64,000 nucleotides of DNA from Onchidella celtica. Taxonomy: Eukaryota; Mollusca; Gastropoda; Systellommatophora; Onchidiidae. Made by a program: the position numbers and the translations under genes. The stretch is from the NCBI GenBank assembly GCA_963931925.1, contig OZ007579.1, positions 36,690,566 to 36,754,565 of the forward strand, read 5' to 3'. Within the stretch, counting starts at the first letter, position 1. The number at the start of each line of letters is the position of its first letter. Below, one piece after another: positions 44,578 through 54,017 of the stretch. The notes under the pieces were generated by a model, which saw nothing but the letters and a program-made list of their open reading frames with translations, was not told the origin of the DNA and searched no databases.

Positions 44578-45329
44578 AGAGGCCCATACACGTTCAAAAA
44601 AAGCGTCAAAATTTTGCATCAAAATTTTGATGTGAAATTTTGATACAAAATTTTGATGCACATTTGCCCACATACGTTTCAGTGTTTTCCCATCAAAATT
44701 CAGTATTGCCGAAATCTTCGACATGGACGCATCAGTGGCCATAGCACTAGTGTTCACATTGGACTCTGATGAACCACCTAGTAAACGTCGGAAATGGTCG
44801 AAACAGTGGTTGCTAAAACGGGAAACCTACGGACATGTCAACCTCCTCCAAGAATTACGTCTTAACGAACCAGAAGACTTCCGTAACTTCCTTCGAATGG
44901 ATGCCCCATCGTTCGATGAGTTACTCGGCCTTGTCGAGCCATTGATAAGGAAAGAAGACACGGTCATGCGTCCATCCATACCACCAAGTGAACGCTTGTC
45001 CATCACACTGAGGTACCTGGCGTCTGGAAATTCCTTTGAAGACTTGAAATTCCTGACAGCAAAATCTCCGCAAGCGATTGGAAAGTTGGTTATTGAAACC
45101 TGCGAGGCCATCATCCTTTGTCTGAAGCATCAGCAGACTATAAAGTCTGATCAAATTTTTACGGAAGCCCACATACGCATAAAAAATTTGACGAGTCGTC
45201 AAAAAATATCAAACAGGTTTGATCCGTCAAAATTTTGATTCAAATCTTTTTTTGTCATCAAAATGCCCTACACACAGTCAAATTTCGTATCAAAATTTTG
45301 ACGCTTTTTTTTAACGTGTATGGGCCTCT
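44578..45329 (+). mobile_element. Harbinger (PIF) element remnant, 752 bp
   Basis: The ends AGAGGCCCATACACGTT and AACGTGTATGGGCCTCT are inverted repeats, with CAAAATTTTG repeats inside. The flanks are TTA (44575-44577) and TTT (45330-45332), one base off a 3-bp duplication. The unoccupied paralogue at 47760-47790 reads TAAGTCTTACTGCTCTG across the site. Confidence 0.85.
44723..45238 (+). CDS. Harbinger transposase, N-terminal half only
   Basis: 171 codons. The sequence has the HARBI1-type N-terminus: LLQELRLNEPEDFRNFLRM, then FDELLGLVEPLI, then PSERLSITLRYLASG and ETCEAI. The DDE nuclease half is missing, and the last 30 or so codons run into the right terminal repeat. An internal deletion is the likely cause, so it is not an active transposase. 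The intact N-terminal frame suggests the loss is not old. Confidence 0.82.
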   Translation: MDASVAIALVFTLDSDEPPSKRRKWSKQWLLKRETYGHVNLLQELRLNEPEDFRNFLRMDAPSFDELLGLVEPLIRKEDTVMRPSIPPSERLSITLRYLASGNSFEDLKFLTAKSPQAIGKLVIETCEAIILCLKHQQTIKSDQIFTEAHIRIKNLTSRQKISNRFDPSKF

Positions 45330-45689
45330 TTTCTGCTCTGTGAGTTGACACCTTGCGCATCCTGTACAACAGCATGGTTTGCGCACGGATTAAGGGACCC
45401 ACACAGTGCAGCCATTTTAGACGCAGTTTCGTCTCGATACCAGCTCTTGACCCCGATGAACTTGTCGTACGGCAACCGGTAACACGGGAATACCTCTTTC
45501 TCTCAATATTGCCGCCACAGTGCATCTGCCTCACTAACATTGTCGTCTCGCTGACGTTCCGATAGATGTTTTGTATCGAGAGCATTTTAGTGCAGCATTA
45601 AAATTTGTTCCGATTGTCTCCCAGCTTTTGGTGTGGTGTGTACACAGACGAGTAGATCTAGGTTCTACACTCTACACACATGATACAAG

Positions 45690-45837
45690 ATGGAATCAAC
45701 AAACGTAAATGAACTTCTGATTGCGGCTGTGCCAAAAAGGCAGCCCTTATACGATAAAACTGAAGACAATTATTCTTCTAACAGAGTACATATAAATAGA
45801 CAATGGAAGGCAATTGGAGAGGAACTGGGCATTGATG
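45690..45837 (+). CDS. MADF (Myb/SANT-like) domain first exon
   Basis: The ATG at 45690 opens ELLIAAVPKRQPLYDKTEDN, then WKAIGEELGIDG, the start of a MADF domain with its conserved Trp. A donor (GATG|GTAAAT) at 45838 interrupts it as a first exon would. MADF proteins are chromatin and transcription factors, and the second protein of Harbinger elements is of this type. It lies 361 bp outside the Harbinger remnant's end, so its link to that element is unproven. The next exon was not found. Confidence 0.5.
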
Positions 45838-45914
45838 GTAAATTTATTTCACTTCGTACAGTATTGGATATATAAATGCCTATATCACAAACACACACCC
45901 GTACACGCATATCC

Positions 45915-45916
<2 letters not shown>

Positions 45917-45945
<29 letters not shown>

Positions 45946-45946
45946 C

Positions 45947-46003
<57 letters not shown>
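45917..46003. repeat. (TC)n microsatellite
   Basis: TC run broken by a short C tract near 45945-45957. Confidence 0.95.
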
Positions 46004-46006
<3 letters not shown>

Positions 46007-46069
46007 CATCCAAAATGTTCTCAAGCACCACCTTATATTAGTGAACTACTGATTGATTAATTATTTGCC

Positions 46070-46445
46070 ACCCAGAACATTAAGATCAATACAGAAAAAA
46101 ACCTGCTTACCATCCCTCACACTAACACAAAGAAATGTGGAGATAGAGCTTTCACCTTATTTGGTCCTCAAGTCTGGAATAACATTCTTTCAGACATAAA
46201 ACATTCTACATCATTGGAGCTATTGCTATTCAAGAGCAGACTCAAAGCATATCTTTACAGAAAATACTTTGAATTATTAAAAAAATTATTAATGTAAATT
46301 ATGTGCCTAGGGAATGCGTGTAAGTATGAATATTGTATCCTCTTAATATTATGTGATTTGTATGCATGCTATATAAATTGTTAAGCGCTTCCTAGTAGAG
46401 CCGACTCAGCTGGGATTGGGCGCTATATAAAGTCATCTTTATTAT
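46070..46445 (+). mobile_element. L2-like LINE, 3' end
   Basis: Translation GDRAFTLFGPQVWNNI, then KHSTSLELLLFKSRLKAYLY, is the typical C-terminus of L2/CR1-type LINEs. The nucleotide end GCGCTATATAAAG is followed by (TTA)n, a matching tail. It is 5'-truncated. Confidence 0.75.
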
Positions 46446-46599
46446 TATTATTATATATTATTATCCATGAATCCATTATCTCTCTGTCCATCTTCAAGTG
46501 TATTGTATCTTTTCTCGGGCAGTGTCGAGACGTAAGCGAATCGAAAGTAGAATGTGCGACAACCATTTTGCTCACGTCTCGCTTACTTCTCGATGCTGT

Positions 46600-46905
46600 G
46601 CTGTGATGTGCTCGAATCGTATAATGGTTCCACTGTGTGGAGTCCCTTAGTGTGTTTGATAGTAAACATATCGCAGGAAGTGGTAACGAAACCTTAAAAT
46701 GGCGAACCATGACTCGAAATAGATCTAAATGATGGCGAAACAATAAATTTGCAATAAAAAAAACTACACCGATTTGAAACTTGTATTAAAAACTGTGCAC
46801 CCTTACATCCATTCTGATGCACCATATAAAATTTGAAGTCTGAGTGTTGAGTGGTTCAGAAGCCTTTTGCAACGAAAAATCTCAAGTCCACAAATATATA
46901 GATAT
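46600..46905 (-). mobile_element. Helitron-like repeat, inner fragment
   Basis: More than 90% like 47840-48085 (AAAATGGCGAACCATGACTC in both). It carries the uninterrupted site into which the 4.3-kb LINE inserted in the other copy. Confidence 0.6.
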
Positions 46906-47066
46906 ATATTGTTTCATCTTGGTGACGACAGTTTTAGTTTTCATTCTCCGTCTTGGCACTGTTCTGTTAGAGTATCGCATGTGTCGTAGAAAGTAGTTAT
47001 ATCAGGATTCAATTTGGTAGCGTCTTGGCGTGCATGGGTTCTGAAGCAAGACTGTAGATTATTAGG

Positions 47067-47231
47067 GAGAGAGAGAGAGAGAAAGACACAGAGAGAGAGA
47101 GACAGAGAGAGAGAGACAGAGAGAGAGAGAGACAGAGACAGAGAAACAGAGAGACAGAGACAGAGAAAGAGAAACAGACAGACAGACAGATAGAGAGACA
47201 GAGAGAGAGACAAAGAGAGAGAGAGAGAGAC
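47067..47231. repeat. (GA)n/(CAGA)n microsatellite
   Basis: Compound purine repeat. Confidence 0.95.
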
Positions 47232-47627
47232 CACAGGAATATTCCAGGCATTGCCCCGTGCGTCATCTAGTTAGAAATAATACAGAAAGTTATTGCATTT
47301 TTTTTTTTGGCTTCTCCCGAAATGTGTTTAAACCGAGTTATGGCCTTTGATATTAGCTTCGAATTGCAATTTCATATGACATTTCAGGCTATTAAAATGA
47401 CTGTACATGTTTAAGTAGGGATGACGGCAATGTGGAAAAAAAAAAAAAGAACCACGTTGTGGTCATTACGCACCACGTAAATCAACAAGGACGTGGATGG
47501 TGGAAGACGGTGTATACCTCAACCTGGGATGTCTCCATCGATTCTCTGAACGTCATCCTACGTTTCAAGAAGGTGAGGCTGACTTTGTTATACCAAACAG
47601 ATAAGCTCAATTCGTATTATAAAGGAA

Positions 47628-48085
47628 CTAGCTGAGGCCCCCGGCCCTGCCCGGGATAAATCGGTTTGAATATTGGTTTCAGTTCTGGGTGGTTATTATG
47701 GACCTGCTTCATCTGACCTGTTCCTATTTGTTTATTTTATTTTTGTTTGTTTGTTTTTAAATAAGTCTTACTGCTCTGCCTTTGTGAGTTGACACCCTGC
47801 GCACCCCGTACAACAGCATGATTTGCGCACGGATTAGTGTGTTTGATAGTGAACACATCGCAGGAAGTGATAACGAAACCTTAAAATGGCGAACCATGAC
47901 TCGAAATAGATCTAACTGATGGCGAAACAATAAATTTCCAATAAAAAAAACTACACCGATTTGAGGCTTCTATTAAAAACTGTGCACCCTTACATCCATT
48001 CTGATGTACCATATAAAATTTGAAGTCTATGTGTTGAGTGGTTCAGGAGCCTTTTGCAACGAAAAATCTCAAGTCCACAAATATA
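47628..48085 (-). mobile_element. Helitron-like repeat interrupted by a LINE
   Basis: CTAG at 47628-47631 with A before it, then CCCGGCCCTGCCCGGG. It is nearly identical to 44435-44574 and, further on, to 46640-46905. Its last 37 bases are the left target duplication of the LINE, and the repeat resumes at 52368. Confidence 0.65.
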
Positions 48086-51000
48086 ATAATAATAATAATA
48101 GTTCGTCCATCAGGTATGATGATGACCTTAACAACACCAGAGGAATAAAGAACAGAAATTGTTGAGAATTTCAACACATGGACAATAAAAAGAACTAAAG
48201 GACACAGAGGACAGAATGGAAAGACTGTTCTTTCATGACTTATGGCTTCTCATGTGACTGATAAGTCCTATTTTTGCCCTGCAGACCCTTCCGCATAAAT
48301 GACAAGAGTGCTCCGTTGGTTCAGTACCACTGGGCCTTTTCTTGCGCCGTTCTCTTTTTTTGATAGCCTGCTGGACTCTGTCAGCTTCCCATGCTTTGCT
48401 GCCTCTGGTAAGGGCCGCCCTCCAATTTGCACGATCAAGCGAGAGCTTTTCCCACTCACTCACATCAATGGCAAAGGCCTTCAGTGATTGCTTGAGAGTG
48501 TCTTTGTAACGTCTCTTTGGGGCCCCAACATTCCTCGTTCCATTGGAGAGCTCAGAGAAGAAGATTTGCTTAGGGAGTCTGGAGTCGGGCATTCTGACAA
48601 CATGTCCTGCCCAACGTAGCTGAATTTTTTTCAGGTGGCAGAAGATGCTCAATTCCTTGGCACGATTGAGGACCTCAGTGTCTGGAATTTTATCCTGCCA
48701 TTTGATCCTTAGAATCTTTCTAAGGCAGGCCAGATGAAAGTGATTTAGCTTTCTGGCATGCGATTGGTACACTGTCCAGGTTTCAGCCCCATAGAGTAGG
48801 GTGGGAAGGACCACAGCATTGTACACTTTCAGCTTAGTGTCTGTGCGAATGCCGGCAACATCCCATACTCTCTTTCGAAGCCTGCCAAATGCAGAGCTGG
48901 CTTTGCTGATTCTTGAGAGAATTTCAGTATCAACACGAGCCGCGGAAGACAGTGTACTGCCAAGATAAGTGAAGTTCTCCGACACCTTCAGAAGACTGTC
49001 ATGGACTTTGATATTTGGGGTCACAGGATACTTGTCGTCTGGAGTAGGCTGATGGAGCACTTCCGTCTTCTTTGTGCTTATTGTGAGGCCAAAGTTGTCA
49101 CAGGCACTAGAGAACTTATCAACACAGTTTTGCATGCTATCCTCATCGTGTGCCAGAAGTGCACAATCATCAGCAAATAGTAGGTCACAGATTTGAGTAC
49201 TTTTGGTTTTGGTTTTTGCCTGAAGTCTCCTGAGGTTGAATAGACTGCCATCAGTTCGGTACTTGATGCTTACCCCTTGAGCAGGAGAGCTAAAGGCTTC
49301 TTGTAGCATTGCAGAGAACATGATGCTGAACAGAGTTGGGGCTAAGACACAACCCTGTTTTACCCCATTTGTGACAGCAAAGGGCTCTGAAACACTGCCG
49401 TTGCTTTTGACTGCAGCTTGCATGCCATCATGAAACTGGCGCACTATTGTGATGAATTCGGGTGGACACCCAAACTTCGCCAAGATTTTCCAGAGGCCTT
49501 CACGACACACTGTGTCAAATGCTTTTGTGAGGTCAACAAATGTGATATACAGCGCTTTATTTTGTTCCATGCATTTTTCCTGGATCTGTCTGGCAGCAAA
49601 AATCATATCCGCCGTTCCCCTCTCTTTACGAAAGCCACATTGGCTCTCGGGAAGCAAGTCATTGGACGAGAGGTGATCAAGAAGGCGATTCAGAAGCATT
49701 CTTGCCAATATTTTGCCAGCAATTGAAAGTAGAGAGATTCCCCGATGGTTGTCACAGACTTGGCTGTCCCCTTTGTTTTTGTACAGATGGATGATGGAAG
49801 CATCTTTGAAGTCCTGTGGCAGCTTCCCTGCTTTCAACATATGATTGAACAACTCGGTCAACCTTTCAATAAGCTTTTCTCCACCGAAGGCATACACCTC
49901 AGCAGGAATTGAATCCACGCCTGGTGATTTGTTAAAGGACATCTGATTTGTGGCAGTTCGGGTCTCATTTGCTGTGAATGGCTTGGCAAGAGCTGCATTA
50001 ATAGGAGTCTGAGGGAGGCGGTCAATGGACTCAGTATTTATATTTGATGGCCGATTTAGCACACCTCCGAAATGTTCTGCCCAACGCTGAATTATGGCAT
50101 TCAATTCAACAATGCGTGTTGAACCATCTGACGCAAGAAGTGGCGTAGTGCCAGAGCGGGATGGTCCAAACACAGCTCGGAGGCTCTCAAAGAACTTTCT
50201 AGTGTTGTTTGTGTCGGCATATTTCTGAGTTTCTCTTACTCGCCCTTCTAGCCAGTCATTTTTCATTTTCCTCAGCTTCTTCTGGAGTACACCCTTACAT
50301 GCACGCAGTGCATCAGCTTTTGCTGTGGAAGAGGGGTCACTGCAGTGAGCTTGGATGAGACTATTTTTTTCTTTGATGAGCACTTTGATTTCATTATCAT
50401 TATCATTGAACCAGTCCTGGTGCTTGCGGACAGGAAAACCAACTGTGCTGCTGGCGCAAGAGTGTACAGTCGTATTTAGGTCAGTCCAGCTCTGTTCAAT
50501 GTTCTCAGGGTCAAAAGTCACGCAATCCAATTTTGAGGAGAGTTCTGATGAGAGCTCGCTCTGTTTCTCAGCTGAGCAGAGTTTTGTAACATTTAGGCGT
50601 TTAGGTGGCGCTTTCCCTTGAGGGCGTCTATTGCGCCTCAATGTTAGTCTGAGCTTGCAAACAATGAGTCTGTGGTCAGTTCCACACTCGGCACCACACA
50701 TCGCCTTTGTTACAAGGACATCCTTTCTGTCAGTCTTCCTCACAATGACATAGTCTATGAGATGCCAATGCTTTGAGCGGGGATGCATCCATGACGTTCT
50801 GTTTCTCACGGGGAGACTAAAATTTGTGTTGGTAATGAACAGGCCAAATTCAGCGCACAAAGTAAGTAAGCGCAACCCATTGTTATTGCATGAACCAACT
50901 CCATCAGGGCCCAAAACATTTGGCCACGCTGAGATTTCGGAGCCAACCCTAGCATTGAAGTCCCCCAAGAGAATCAGCTTATCAGCTGCCGGGACAGAGC

Positions 51001-52367
51001 ATATGACAGATTCTAGATCAGAATAGAACTTGTCTTTGGCTTCATCTGGGTTTGTCATGGTGGGCGCATATGCGCTAATGAGGGTGGCTGACTGGCTTTT
51101 CCCAACTGGGATCCTGAGTATCATTAGCCTGTCATTTATTTCAATTGGCATGGACTGCAAGTTTCTGACAAGGTCATTTTTAATTGCAAACCCAACACCA
51201 TGCTGTCTCGGTTCGACTGCACCCTTGCCTTTCCAGAAGAAGGTGTATCCACCACTGAGCTCTTTGAGTTGGCCACTATCAGGGAGTCTGGTCTCACTGA
51301 GTGCCACTATGTCCAGGTTGTACCTGCTGAGCTCAATGGCAATAAGTGCAGTGCGTCTTTCCGGGTTGTTTGAGTTGTCCTGTAGTGTGCGTATATTCCA
51401 GGCTCCTAGCCTGAGTAAGCTGAATTTCTTTTTGTTTCGACCGCAAAAAGGGATCCCCACTGGTCGCGGTATACCAGTCAGGGTGATGTGAAGTGAGCTT
51501 TCTTTAGGGCACCTTTTCTAGCCCCTTCCTCAGTTGAGGTGAGCAGTGCTATCCTTAAATAAGGCTGCTCAGCTACTGTGGGTGCTGCCTCCCCACGCCT
51601 CCACTTCAATCGACGATGAAGCGACCATAGCCCACAGCCACCAACGTGTAGGTCTGTGCTAACAGCTTCCAGTCTATCCAAACCTGCTGCCACCGCACTC
51701 GCCCATCGCCGTTGGAATTTTGAGAGGAAAGAAGACGAGACAAAGATGAAAGAAGACGAGGTGAGTGTTAAGACTGGCGCAAAGAATTTGTTTATAGTGA
51801 GAAAGAGCTGCGCAAACATCAGACTCACTCTCTCGCCTGGACACAACTTATCCAAGTGGGAAGACAGGGTCAAGATGACTGGAAGTGTATCCAGGTGCAG
51901 GAGGATGCCAGAGGGACAGTCATATTGCCTGACCGGCTGCCTGTAGGCTACTCCACAGCCTCGCAGTCCCAACTGACTAGGGTGAAAGACCCAAACCAAA
52001 GAACACCAATACTGGTGGATGCTCTGTGTCACGATATCCAGGCCAGAGTGACGGTATATTGCCATCTGCCCTATCAATCAACCACTGGCCTGCTGCCGCC
52101 AGCTTCGAAGCTGCGTCCGGGAAGTTTGCTCAATTCTTCGTCTGTGATTTAGGCAAACAAGCCTATGACCACACCGCTACCGGGGGCCAATATGAAGGAC
52201 TCAAGTACTGAGGGTCACATTGTGCCCTAGCATGTGGCCGTTGGGTTAGATGAAACCTCCTCCGCCCTGGCCGTTTGCACCGACAGGTGCACGCCCACTG
52301 ATACCATGCTAGCGTACCAGTTCATGAAACAGGTTGTACTGGATTACATGTTACCAGTAGCAGATTT
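48086..52367 (-). mobile_element. Full-length LINE with a 37-bp target duplication
   Basis: The 37 bases at 48049-48085 recur exactly at 52368-52404. On the minus strand the element ends in a (TTA)n tail at 48086-48100. It has one large open frame and a 5' part of about 850 bp (51518-52367) without a recognised protein. Confidence 0.85.
48233..51517 (-). CDS. LINE endonuclease-reverse transcriptase, intact frame
   Basis: Open from after a TAG at 51518-51520 to the stop at 48233. From the GTG at 51460 it has 1075 codons. An apurinic-type endonuclease comes first (GAWNIRTL, SETRLPD, LLGDFNAR, GTDHRLIV), then reverse transcriptase (FVDLTKAFDTV, LLFADDCALLAHDE), then a C-terminal C2H2 finger (CHLCGRVCR ... 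HMRSH). The domain set is RTE/CR1-like; I do not assign the clade. No ATG lies between the upstream stop and the endonuclease, so the true start is unclear. Confidence 0.88.
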   Translation of the reverse strand, partial: KRCPKESSLHITLTGIPRPVGIPFCGRNKKKFSLLRLGAWNIRTLQDNSNNPERRTALIAIELSRYNLDIVALSETRLPDSGQLKELSGGYTFFWKGKGAVEPRQHGVGFAIKNDLVRNLQSMPIEINDRLMILRIPVGKSQSATLISAYAPTMTNPDEAKDKFYSDLESVICSVPAADKLILLGDFNARVGSEISAWPNVLGPDGVGSCNNNGLRLLTLCAEFGLFITNTNFSLPVRNRTSWMHPRSKHWHLIDYVIVRKTDRKDVLVTKAMCGAECGTDHRLIVCKLRLTLRRNRRPQGKAPPKRLNVTKLCSAEKQSELSSELSSKLDCVTFDPENIEQSWTDLNTTVHSCASSTVGFPVRKHQDWFNDNDNEIKVLIKEKNSLIQAHCSDPSSTAKADALRACKGVLQKKLRKMKNDWLEGRVRETQKYADTNNTRKFFESLRAVFGPSRSGTTPLLASDGSTRIVELNAIIQRWAEHFGGVLNRPSNINTESIDRLPQTPINAALAKPFTANETRTATNQMSFNKSPGVDSIPAEVYAFGGEKLIERLTELFNHMLKAGKLPQDFKDASIIHLYKNKGDSQVCDNHRGISLLSIAGKILARMLLNRLLDHLSSNDLLPESQCGFRKERGTADMIFAARQIQEKCMEQNKALYITFVDLTKAFDTVCREGLWKILAKFGCPPEFITIVRQFHDGMQAAVKSNGSVSEPFAVTNGVKQGCVLAPTLFSIMFSAMLQEAFSSPAQGVSIKYRTDGSLFNLRRLQAKTKTKSTQICDLLFADDCALLAHDEDSMQNCVDKFSSACDNFGLTISTKKTEVLHQPTPDDKYPVTPNIKVHDSLLKVSENFTYLGSTLSSAARVDTEILSRISKASSAFGRLRKRVWDVAGIRTDTKLKVYNAVVLPTLLYGAETWTVYQSHARKLNHFHLACLRKILRIKWQDKIPDTEVLNRAKELSIFCHLKKIQLRWAGHVVRMPDSRLPKQIFFSELSNGTRNVGAPKRRYKDTLKQSLKAFAIDVSEWEKLSLDRANWRAALTRGSKAWEADRVQQAIKKRERRKKRPSGTEPTEHSCHLCGRVCRAKIGLISHMRSHKS

Positions 52368-52404
52368 GCCTTTTGCAACGAAAAATCTCAAGTCCACAAA
52401 TATA

Positions 52405-52761
52405 TATAGTATAGATATAGATATAGATATAGATTAAGCTATAAGGCCTCCAATGTAATCATGAAAGACTGTTTAATCTCTGTGAATCTTAAATTCTACA
52501 AAACATCATGTTACGCGTAGAGAGATGTAAAGGTGTACGTGGCACTATTTAACATTCACTACGTTAAGCTGAATATTTGACTCGCGGCTTTTCGCTTCTC
52601 TACGGCTTTAGCAGACATCGATTTTCCAACCTAATATCTGAGCCAACTTTTCGAAATATCGAACGTTCTCCTGGTTCTTTCATTTCCCATTATTTTGATG
52701 TATAAGATATCATGTCTTGTGTTTCTACTGAGTGAAAGCAAAAACATCTTTGGATCACCCC
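52405..52761. other. Resumed Helitron-like repeat tail and unassigned sequence
   Basis: TATAGATATAGATATAG follows the right LINE duplication, as in the uninterrupted copy near 46900. The rest is unassigned. Confidence 0.45.
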
Positions 52762-53542
52762 CACAGACTAATAAAATAACCAGACTGGATGATCCCATCG
52801 TCATGAACCATTCGTCATTTCAGGTTTACGGTAGCGACCGACGCTTCAGCATAGCTACAATTTTGAATGATACCATTTTGACGCGCCTACTGAACGCGGA
52901 AGTTTGGTTCCACACCAAGAAATTAATACATGTACAACCAATCTATTATTTTAAAAAAACTCGCTTTTTTTTGTAAAAGCCGTAGCTCGGCTATCTGTGC
53001 ACCAATCGAGCTCAAATTTTGCATACAAATTTCTTTTGGTCTGAAGTTGATTCCTTGCTACACTCATTGCTGAACACTCTCCGTAAGTATTTTTTTGAAC
53101 TACGCAAATTTGCATTTGTACCAAATAAATACCATCCGGGCGTGAGTTTTTATGTGGCATGACGTCACTGAATTTGCGGTCCACCGTGCGATCTCAACGT
53201 CCGGTTCCCCAAATTTGAAACCGTGCTTCCGAGTCCATCCATAACATTCGTGGTTCTTGCTGCACTTTGCACAAGTAATGCTCCCTCCGTTGCAGCCACC
53301 CCCAGACCTACTCACAACACTTTTCACTCCCCCTCCCCCCCTCCCCCCCCCCCCCGCGAATTTCGCAGGTTCAATACTTGTCTTGACAAATAAAAAGAAA
53401 TCTCCAATGCAGATAGTACTAAAATCGGAATTTCCCGAGCCGCGGCCATGTTGGTTATACGGTCGCCGCCCGGGAAATTCCGTAAAAAAACGACACAGCC
53501 CGAAAGCTCGTGTTTCCAGTCTGGTTAATCTATTAGTCTGTG
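52762..53542. mobile_element. hAT-like element with CACAGACTAATA ends, 781 bp
   Basis: Ends CACAGACTAATA and TATTAGTCTGTG, with flanking octamers ATCACCCC and ATCACCCT. It contains the body of the 41079-41480 copy in reverse orientation (GCGGCCATGTTGG, GGGAAATTCCG) plus extra inner sequence. No transposase. Confidence 0.75.
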
Positions 53543-54017
53543 ATCACCCTTAAATTTCAATTGTAGAGTTTTGAGAGTTCCCGTCCATATAATATGCACA
53601 AAGGTTACCGTCGGGAATGAGTTAAAAGGTGTTGTAGATCACTATACATTTAATACTTTCCTTGATTTTGAACCACAACTGAACAGAAAAACGTGTTTCG
53701 ACATTTTGGGCTCGAAAAAAAGACGCATTTCTTTGGAGCAAACAAAAAAAACAACAACAATAACAACAAAGTATGACAAGAAATTTTGTTCTGCGCCCCA
53801 ATTTCACGTTTATGATCGAACTTCAACATTGAAAATCACATCTCTGTCTTCCCCCGAGTCAGCGGGCCAACTAGTTATCATAAATTGTGAGAAAAGAAAT
53901 GATTTGGGAAGTCTCTGTAATCTGCAGTCTCGTTTCAGTCCATTTCATTCTGTGTTTCTTTTTGGGAAGGAAACCGCAGCAAATTGGATGTTCATCTACG
54001 GAAGCGCATATCCATAC
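53543..54017. other. Unassigned stretch with an open frame of doubtful meaning
   Basis: A 152-codon frame without an ATG start (53571-54029) runs into the LINE tail. It has no domain, and its lysine- and threonine-rich middle comes from ACAACAACAATAACAAC simple sequence. I do not call it a gene. Confidence 0.5.

Larger units (their letters stand above)
44435..45400 (-). mobile_element. Helitron-like repeat split by a Harbinger element
   Basis: CTAG at 44435-44438 with A before it and the GC-rich inverted repeat CCCGGCCCTGCCCGGG next, as in the copy at 47628. The similarity stops at about 44574, resumes at 45333 and ends near 45395, with the Harbinger remnant between. Confidence 0.6.

Noticed and set aside
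51478-52077. 199-codon minus-strand frame ahead of the LINE protein
   Set aside because: No ORF1 motif such as an RRM or zinc knuckle; plus-strand frames of similar length also exist there. Treated as LINE 5' untranslated sequence.
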